Assembly: GCA_013400115.1 (NCBI GenBank)
Contig: VXBP01004363.1
Span: forward strand, 186,001 to 250,000
Length of the DNA: 64,000 bases
Origin: Rhinopomastus cyanomelas
Taxonomy: Eukaryota > Chordata > Aves > Bucerotiformes > Rhinopomastidae
Reading direction: 5' to 3'
The position numbers were made by a program, and so were the translations under genes. Shown here piece by piece: positions 57,628-64,000 of the stretch. How positions within the stretch are numbered: position 1 is the first letter of the stretch; each line of letters opens with the position of its first letter. The notes below the pieces were generated by a model. It searched no databases. It was given only the letters and a program-made list of their open reading frames with translations, and had not been told where the DNA came from.

Positions 57628-58344
57628 TGTTGTAGTTTGAAAATTACCAGAATTTTCAGATGTGGAGGTTTGTGCTTTCATGAAGAACAAAAAGTTGTGT
57701 TACTCTCAGAGGACCCCTCCCCCCAGTTACCTGTCATGGGGGAGGTGACACTGTCCCAAAACCTGCCCAAAAAGGGCATAGCTAGGTCAGCCCATTAAAG
57801 CTGACCAGGATCTTTGTTCGCTCTCTTTTGCTTAGCTGAAGAAAAGCAGAAGTACTTGAGAATCTTTAAACCTTGGGCATGAAAGACAGAGTCTGGGTCA
57901 TCCCAAGAGTGTTGAGCTGGAGCAGCTACGCTGAAGAATTGAAGAATTCACCAGTCTGCAAGCTGTTTGAGTCTCGCTGCACCGCAGAGGGGGGATGATA
58001 TGTGAATAACAGAGAGGGTGGTGGTTCCTGTCTCTACTTGACTGACATGCTTTTTTCCCCCCAGATGTCTAATGTGAGAAAAGAACCAAGGACCAATACT
58101 ATAGTGATCTCCCATTGTATTTTTCTCAGAATGTGTTATGGCATTTGTGACACAGTCTCTAGTTTGTGTGCACTAACTTGCTTAATCTTTTCTTCCTTTC
58201 TGTGTACAGTTATAGAGTTAATAAACCTTTTTTCAGTTTCCCTAAGCTATCCGTTTTCTGGCAAATTTATCTGAGATGTCATCAAGACCTCACTGCTTTG
58301 CTTTCTTTTCCTTTATCTTAATTTGTGGTCTTGAACCCACCACA
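57628..58344 (+). mobile_element. ERVL-like solo LTR with 5-bp target duplication
   Basis: A 717-bp element starting TGTTGTAG and ending ACCACA (TG...CA). It is flanked on both sides by GCACC (57623-57627 and 58345-58349). Five bp is the usual target duplication of the ERVL group. Inside are GGAGGTGACACTGTCCCAAA and GCTAGGTCAGCCCATTAAAG, a decayed TATA region near 57792, and a polyadenylation signal AATAAA at 58220-58225. No retroviral genes flank it, so it is a solo LTR produced by recombination. Related to 60651-60990. Confidence 0.82.
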
Positions 58345-58349
58345 GCACC
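58345..58349 (+). repeat. Target-site duplication, right (GCACC)
   Basis: Exact match to 57623-57627, placing the LTR end at 58344. Confidence 0.75.
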
Positions 58350-59208
58350 ACAACTTAACTCTAAGTTTTTGCAGTTCACTCAGCGCTACGACATCATCTC
58401 ATTCACTCATGAATATTCATTGCAGGTAGCAGCACTTGTGAAGCTATTGTGTCATTTCAAAATAATGTAAGGCACTTCTGCAACACCTGTGAAACCTGCC
58501 TGACTTTTAAATTAAGAAAAGCTATCTTTTTTTATGTTGATATTTTATTACATTGCAAATATTACCCTGGGAACATGGTCAAACAGATGATTTTGAGAGT
58601 TGCACTCTAAAGGAAAGAGGAAAGCATAAAAAACACTCTGCAGGGAAAATAAATTAGAAAGATTGGCTTCATTAGAAAGCACATAAGCTTTTGTGATCCA
58701 TCTGTTGGCAGTATGTCTCCTTACTAAATGGACTTTGATGATCAGAGAACTGGAATTTGGAAAGGAGGAAATGTTAAAAGTATGTACTGGAGCAAAAGGG
58801 GGGAAAAAACCCCAAATTTAAAGTAGCAAAACCTCTGTGAGGTAAAAGTTAGGCAGAAATTACAGTTTCAAGTTTTAAAATAGTCCCACTGAGAAAACAG
58901 GATCTGCCCTGTGCAGAACAGGTGGTTTATTCTGTGTTGAATAAAGATGTCCTGAAATTACATCTGATGAGACACTAATGCACACCAGTTCCATCTTCCT
59001 GCACCTACATGGCCAAAGGCTCCTACCACATCTTTCCTGGGATAAATTCCTTCAGGAGGATCCTGTACCAGCAGCTACTCTGCCAAAGGGTAAAGTCAGG
59101 GCAGTCCGTTGTTTTTCTCTGGTGCTTGAGAATATTTGAAGAAATATGGCTTTTAATGATGTTTATCCTCTCTTTACATGAAGTTGGCTCCTATTGGAGA
59201 TAGGAACT
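58350..59208. other. Unique sequence
   Basis: No retroviral interior and no gene. AT-rich. Confidence 0.55.
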
Positions 59209-59605
59209 CAAATCACAGGATCATTGAGGCTGGAAAAGACCTCTGAGCTCATCCAGCCCAGTCGAGGACCTAATGTCATCACATTGGCCAGACTAGAGCA
59301 CTAAATGCCACAGACAGTCTGTCCTTGAACATTTCCAGGGATGGGGATTCCACCACTGCCCTGGGCAGCTTCATTCCAGGGTCCCAGGTTCTGATCACCC
59401 TTTCCATCAAGAAGGGCTTCCTAACATCCAACCTAAGCCTCCTCTCACAGCTTCAGGCCCTGCCCTCTCATCTTAGCACCGGTTGCCTGGGAGAAGTGTC
59501 TGATCCTCACCTGACTACAACCTCCCTTCAGGGAGTTGTAGAGAGAGGGAAGGTCCTCCCCGAGTCTCCTCTTCTCCAGGCTAAACACCCCCATGTCCCA
59601 GCTGC
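59209..59605 (-). mobile_element. CR1 type D, minus strand
   Basis: Plus-strand tail CATTGAGGCTGGAAAAGACC then TCTGAGCTCATCCAGCCCAG, then CCACTGCCCTGGGCAGC, TCCATCAAGAAGGGCTTCCT and CTCCTCTTCTCCAGGCTAAA at the far end. On the minus strand the ORF2 end is broken by indels. 5'-truncated at about 59605. Confidence 0.92.
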
Positions 59606-60481
59606 CTTGCACTGAGAGGGTCAGTGGCCAGCTTTGGGCTGAGCTTCTTCCCTTTCAGTTCACTTTTTACTGTTCTCGGGACACATTTCTGTCTGGATGC
59701 CTCAAGCTGCTTTCTGATGACCAGTAGTATTGTGCTTCTATAAACCTGGAATTTAACCACAACATTCTTCACACTTGTTACCAGCCAAATTTTCTCTCTT
59801 GGTTTTAAGCCGCTGTGGAGGCTGTTTCTAATTGTCTGGTTAGCTAGAGCTATGGGAGATAATGAGGTGATTTAGCTGTCTTTCCAAGCTGCCATCCTGT
59901 GGAGCTTTTATCAGTCTCTTAGTCTCATTTCCTCTGTCTGTAGTCCACAAAGCTGAAGAGTCATGAAGTTGTACGATGTGACAGCTTGCAGAAAACTGCA
60001 CAGATTTAAGGCAAGAGATGCACATTCTTCAGAACTAAACAGAAAGAATTAAATGTATTTAAAAGTCACCACCCAGTGACGATTATTGTCTAGAATTCCT
60101 GAGCAATCAGCTGGGGCACTTCCATTTTCATTTTGGAAAGCTGTCTGCAATGTAAGTTAAGACAATTAGAGTTACTCCTAATTTCTGAGGCATATTTACA
60201 ATGAGAAAAGTGACATCTCCTTCAATACAGAAGACTCTTGTATGAAGGCAGAGAGTGAAGAAAAAATTTTTGAAACTACTGAGAATGGATAGGAGGGCAT
60301 TAAATGCTCTTCAGGAGTCCAGGTAACAAGTCTTTCTGGATGTTTTAGAACTTTAGTTCAGCTTAAATAAAATAAACATTTGCATCAGAAAGCACTTTTT
60401 CTTTGACAAAGTATGTCAAAGCGTTAGACTCAGCGTAGTCTTAAAAACAGGGTTTTCAAGATGTCCAAGACACAGTGGTAT
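59606..60481. other. Unique sequence
   Basis: Nothing recognised. Confidence 0.5.
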
Positions 60482-60650
60482 ATAGAATCATAAACAATTG
60501 AGGTTGGAAAAGAATCTCAAGATCATTGGGTCAAACCAATAACCCCACTCGACCAAGCTCACCACTGGACCAGATATCTAACCAGAACATCAAAATTATC
60601 TTTAAACACCTTCACGGATGGGGACTCAACCATCTCTCTGGAAGACCTGT
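60482..60650 (-). mobile_element. CR1 type H 3' end, minus strand
   Basis: Plus-strand sequence GGTTGGAAAAGAATCTCAAG, ATCATTGGGTCAAACCAATA and ATCTTTAAACACCTTCACGG. It stops at CCTGTCC, bases also present in the adjoining LTR, so the junction shows microhomology. Confidence 0.87.
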
Positions 60651-60663
60651 CCTGGAGGAGGTG

Positions 60664-60795
60664 ACACTGTCCCAAGGGACCTGCCCCCAGTTACACTGTC
60701 CTGGGATCTGCCCCGGAAGGGCTTGTCCCTGGGGACCTGCCCTGAGTTACACTGTCCCAGGACCTACCCCCAGTTACCTGTCCCGGGACCAGCTC
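60664..60795 (+). repeat. U3 tandem repeat, about four units
   Basis: Imperfect units built on CTGTCC(C/T)GGGA(C/T)CTGCCC and GAGTTAC or CAGTTAC, lengths about 27-55 bp. The solo LTR at 57628 has a single AGTTACCTGTC version of this segment. Confidence 0.7.
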
Positions 60796-60819
60796 TGAAA
60801 GGGCCTGGCTAGGTCAGCC

Positions 60820-60828
60820 TATAAAAAG
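60820..60828 (+). promoter_or_regulatory. TATA box of the LTR
   Basis: TATAAAAAG in the U3 region, about 25-30 bp upstream of the sequence GTCTTTGTTATCTCTCTTGG that corresponds to the start of R. Activity is inferred only from position and sequence. Confidence 0.5.
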
Positions 60829-60883
60829 CAGAGTGCAGTCTTTGTTATCTCTCTTGGGGGCTGCAGCCCTGAAGCGAGCAACT

Positions 60884-60909
60884 CCCCCCCCCCCCCCCCC
60901 CCCCCCCCC
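60884..60909 (+). repeat. Poly-C tract, 26 bases
   Basis: Uninterrupted run of 26 C inside the LTR fragment. The complementary strand is a 26-G run with quadruplex potential. The exact length may be affected by sequencing error. Confidence 0.9.
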
Positions 60910-60996
60910 GACCCGTTCCTGGGGCAGTGGGGGGTGGGAAATGCGGCTCGGCTGCAACTTACTGAGGCTCTGGGAGGACCACAGCCCTGGCACCGG

Positions 60997-61198
60997 TGGG
61001 TTAGGTTGGATGTTAGGAAGCTCTTCCTCATGTAAAGGGTGATTAGACATTGGAATGGACTGCCTAGAGCAGTGGCAGAGTCCCCATCTCTCAACATGTT
61101 GAAGGACAGAGTGTTTATGGCCCTTAGTGCTCTTGTCTGGCCAATGTGGTGATGTTAGGTCCTGGACTGGGCTGGATGAGCTCAGAGGTCTCTTCTGC
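60997..61198 (+). mobile_element. CR1 type D 3' end
   Basis: Begins at GGGTTAGGTTGGATGTTAGG, reads LGWMLGSSSSCKG-like codons, then frame-broken, and ends GATGAGCTCAGAGGTCTCTT. It has lost the final octamers. Adjacent to the LTR fragment. Confidence 0.88.
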
Positions 61199-61319
61199 CA
61201 AACAAGAGAGACCTTGTCGCAAGCAAATACAAATCAGAAGACTGGCACTCTTATCAAACTTATTGAAGAAGGTGCAGCACTTCAGAGTATTTTTTCCATA
61301 ATAACATAACTTACTTTTT
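61199..61319. other. Short unique spacer
   Basis: About 120 bp with no recognised feature. Confidence 0.5.
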
Positions 61320-62592
61320 GGAGGACTACAGGCCAGTCAGTCTCACCTCTGTGCCTGGTAAGATCACGGAGCAGATCCTCCTGAAAGCACTGCTGAGACA
61401 GGTGAATAGTGAAGAGGTGATTGGACACAATCAGCATGGCTTCACCAAGGGCAAGTCCTGCCTGCCAAATCTGGTGGCCTTCTATGAACAGGTCACAACA
61501 TTAATGGATGAGAGGTGAGCGACTGATGTCATTTACCTGGACCTCAACAAAGCCTTTGACACTGTCCCACACCACATTCTGGTCTCCAAGTTGGTGGACC
61601 ACGGGATTGATGGGTGGACCACTAGATGGGTAAGGAACTGGCTTGATGGCCACACCCAGAGAGTGGCTGTCGATGGATCCATGTCCAAGTGGAGGCCAGT
61701 GACAAGCGGAGTCCCTCAGGGATCAGTCCAGGGACCAGTTTTGTTCAACATCTTTGTCGCTGACATGGACAGAAGTATTGAGTGCACCCTCAGCAATTTT
61801 GCTGATGACACCAAGCTGTGTGCCGCAGCAGACACGCTGGAGGGAAGGGATGCCATCCAGAGGGACCTGGACAAGTGGCCACAAACCAACCTGATGGAGT
61901 TCAACAAGATCAAGTGTAAGGTCCTGCATTTGGGTCAAGGCAATCCTAAGCACAAATACAGGCTGGGCAGTGACTGGCTGGAGAGTAGCCCTGGGGAGAA
62001 GGACTTGGGGGTGCTTGTGGACAACAGGCTCAACATGAGCGGGGACTGTGCACTTGCGGCTCAGAGGGCAAACTGGATCCTGGGCTGCATCAGAAGAAGT
62101 GTGGCCAGCAGGTCGAGAGAGGTGATTCTCCCCCTGTACTCTGCTATGGTGAGATACCACCTGCAGTACTGCGTCCAGTTCTGGAGCCCTTATTACAGGA
62201 GGGATGTGGAGATTCTGGAGCGTGTGCAAAGGAGGGCCACGAGGATGATCAGAGGGCTGGAGCACCTATCCTATAAGGCCAGACTGAAAGAATTGGGGCT
62301 GTTCAGTCTGGAGAAGAGGAGGCTCCAAGGTGACCTTATTGTGGCCTTCCAGGATCTGAAGGGGGCCTACAAAAAGGCTGGGGAGGGGCTTTTTAGGATG
62401 TCAGGTAGCGACAGGACTAGGGGCAATGGAGCAAAGCTGGAGATGGGTAGATTTAGAGTGGATGTGACGAGAAAGTTCTTCCCCGTGAGAGTGGTGACGG
62501 CCTGGAATGAGTTGCCCAGGGAGATGTTTGGGGCCCCATCCCTGGAGGTGTTTAAGGCCAGGCTGGATGGGGCTCTGGCCAGCCTGATCTAG
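61318..62592 (+). pseudogene. CR1 ORF2 reverse transcriptase and C-terminal domain, one stop
   Basis: A single reading frame of about 424 codons broken only by TGA at 61516-61518 (the two open parts, 61318-61518 and 61591-62592, are in the same phase). Order: DYRPVSLTSVPGKITEQILL; NQHGFTKGKSCLPNLVAFYE; YLDLNKAFDTVPHHIL with the first catalytic Asp; RPVTSGVPQGSVQGPVLFNI; CTLSNFADDTKLCAAADTLE with FADD at 61798-61809; RANWILGCIRRSVASRSREV; RRATRMIRGLEHLSYKARLK; EKRRLQGDLIVAFQDLKGAY; terminus FKARLDGALASLI. SVQG replaces the usual SVLG. The endonuclease and ORF1 are missing, so it cannot move on its own. Confidence 0.93.
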
Positions 62593-62775
62593 GGTGGGGT
62601 GTCCCTGCCTGTGCTGGGGGTGTTGGAACTGGATGATGGTTCCTTCCTACCCTGAGTGATTCTGATTCCATGGCTTCTCCAGTGAGGTGAACCTGCTCTG
62701 GCAGGGGGATTGGACTAGATGATCTTTCGAGGTCCCTTCCAATCCCTTATGATTCTATGATTCTGTGATTCTATA
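61320..62775 (+). mobile_element. CR1 type A, best-preserved copy, with added B tail (junction class 2)
   Basis: 5'-truncated just upstream of the YRPVSLTSVPGK region, then complete to the 3' end. The A 3' UTR (GGGGTGTCCCTGCCTGTGCT, GAGTGATTCTGATTCCATGG, CTTCTCCAGTG to 62684) is followed directly by a B tail (GGTGAACCTGCTCTGGCAGG through ATTCTATGATTC, to 62775). The same junction occurs on the minus strand at about 25841. It has few indels and is probably the youngest long CR1 here. Confidence 0.95.
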
Positions 62776-63961
62776 AACCTGTGATAAATCACTTACTTGT
62801 TTAACAAAAGAGGGCAAGGCGAGAAGGTTGTATCACAAAAGAGTGTACTCTTGTGATTATTTAGTGATCTCCTGATGACAGCCTTCAAGAATTAACTGAT
62901 GCCTCCAAGCATTCAAGTAATGGTGCTCTCAAAGCTGTGTAAGCCACATAACTCAATGCAATCCACGGGGAATCCCTAATACAAAATAATATATGGAAAA
63001 TGTTGTGGTCAGCAACGGCACACACAGAACTACAGTAAAAATTGACTGAATTTATGGTAGACAGCATTTCAGCTTGCAGTTAGCTATTAGATGGGATTGT
63101 TCACATTGCTTTCTTTGGTATCGCATAATAGAAGTCATCATTTTATTTACATCTGGATGAGGGAAATATCATTTGGGGACAGTCTGTTAAGTAGCTGTAA
63201 GCAGCTTTTTAAATATCCCCTTTGGACTGCTCTATATCACTCTGTTTTGCTAGAGAAAAGCAATCCCATGCAGCAGTGCTGTCTCCTGCCTCTATAGAAT
63301 GTGTACCATGATTTCTGGGGAAGGTGGAGGAGCAAGGCTCACCACTCCTTTGATGCATTTCTCTTTGTATTGACACCTCATTTCAAAATAGCTGCCAAAC
63401 ACTTTCTTCCCTATAACTTCTGCTTTCTTTTTGCAGCTTAGGATCCCCAGTAGCCAAGCATACATGAATTCTTGAGACTCAAATATATCTTATCCCTTGC
63501 TTTTCTATTTCTCCCCACCTTTCTGCATGAGTTTTATGTCTGTATTCCCAGTATGCACTGTTTGCCTACTTATCATTCTTCATCCTACATTCAATTACAC
63601 ATCCTTTCAATCTGTGTTATTTATCTGTTGTCTCTGATGCTCACATTTCTGTACCCATTCACTGAGCAGGCTGCTTTTCAACACAGTGCAGTTTATCACA
63701 TGCATGCACACATACACGCAGATTGCAACACTCCTCCTACCAAAATAAAAACAAAAAAGAAAGGAAACATGGGATGAAAACTATCCTTTCAGCAATAGGA
63801 CTTCATCAAACAAACAGAAATATCTGAAGCCTGATCCAATCACTAGACGGTCTGTCCATACTAACTTCACTGACATGAAAAGAGAGTTGGGAGTAACTTA
63901 AATAACTTTCTTAAAATATAGTTCAGAGAACTAAATACATTTATTATTAGATATAGCATAC
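62776..63961. other. Unique sequence
   Basis: AT-rich. No gene or repeat supported. Confidence 0.55.
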
Positions 63962-64000
63962 CAGAATCATAGAATATGTTTGGTTGGAAGAGACCTCCAG
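63962..64000 (-). mobile_element. CR1 tail at window edge, minus strand
   Basis: CAGAATCATAGAATATGTTT then GGTTGGAAGAGACCTCCAG, the reverse complement of a CR1 3' tail. The body would lie beyond the window end. Confidence 0.8.

Larger units (their letters stand above)
60651..60990 (+). mobile_element. ERVL-like LTR fragment, rearranged
   Basis: Shares GGAGGTGACACTGTCCCAA, then GGGCCTGGCTAGGTCAGCC with the LTR at 57628-58344, in the same orientation. Unlike that copy, the U3 part is expanded by tandem pieces of ACTGTCC..GG..CTGCCC..AGTTAC (about 60664-60790). It keeps a good TATA box, TATAAAAAG at 60820. A 26-base poly-C tract follows (60884-60909). The 5' part of the LTR is missing and the 3' limit is uncertain. 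Confidence 0.7.

Noticed and set aside
57628..60990. The two ERVL-like LTRs as the ends of one provirus
   Set aside because: The left LTR has its own target duplication (GCACC on both sides), the two copies differ strongly in U3, and the DNA between has no retroviral frames.
60833..61097. Frames with poly-Pro or poly-Gly runs on both strands
   Set aside because: They are created by the 26-base poly-C tract inside the LTR fragment, not by a gene.

Overview
This window is vertebrate, almost certainly avian, non-coding DNA. Its main content is CR1 non-LTR retrotransposons. I delimit 48 CR1 pieces on both strands, by hand count about 21 kb or one third of the window. They show typical CR1 features: 5' truncation, the C-terminal part of ORF2, and short octamer-like tails ending in variants of ATTCTATG or ATTCTGTG. 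Two endogenous-retrovirus LTR families of avian type (ERVK-like and ERVL-like) support a bird. A CR1 load this far above a chicken-like genome suggests a lineage with CR1 expansion, such as woodpeckers, toucans, hornbills or hoopoes. That last step is inference. I find no host exon, tRNA, rRNA or CRISPR that I can support. All long open frames that encode anything recognisable are CR1 ORF2 pieces (endonuclease, linker, reverse transcriptase, C-terminal domain).

Informal CR1 labels used here, by ORF2 end and 3' tail. A: ORF2 ends ...LASLI, with a distinctive double tail. B: ends ...VFLCDLV, tail GACTAGATGATCTTTCGAGG. C: ends ...VDAALRDMV, tail GGAGGTCCTTTCCAGCCATA. D: ends ...LAVALSALVWP, tail GATGAGCTCAGAGGTCTTTT. 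E: tail TTGATGATCTTGAAGGTCTC. F, G, H, I and J are further minor types. These are working labels, not database names.

Layout. 0-14 kb: sparse CR1 pieces in AT-rich unique sequence, two copies of an unclassified repeat (2046-2193 and 11535-11741), and an inverted pair of composite CR1-tail repeats (7497-7730 and 8851-9215). 14-18 kb: head-to-tail CR1 arrays (D-I, then fragment-B-E). 22-27.5 kb: D, A, an RT-deleted A copy with an assembly gap, and short tails. 29-33 kb: a C element interrupted by a tail-less B segment, then a long C copy. 37.4-39.8 kb: an A element on the minus strand with its endonuclease N-terminus, interrupted by an inverted tail-less B segment. 41-48 kb: the quietest part, with a CpG-retaining, ATTA-rich block (44560-45135) that looks like a conserved enhancer and a minisatellite nearby. 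47.9-57 kb: more CR1 and an ERVK-like LTR split by a CR1 insertion. 57.6-62.8 kb: an ERVL-like solo LTR with a 5-bp target-site duplication, a second rearranged ERVL-like LTR with a 26-base poly-C tract, and the best-preserved CR1 reverse transcriptase in the window (61320-62592, one in-frame stop).

The most unusual points are: all four type A 3' ends carry a second, type B tail, with two junction classes each shared by two loci; two B segments sit inside other CR1s without any 3' tail; the composite tail repeat in inverted copies; the unclassified repeat pair; and the enhancer-like block. None of the elements looks capable of autonomous movement.
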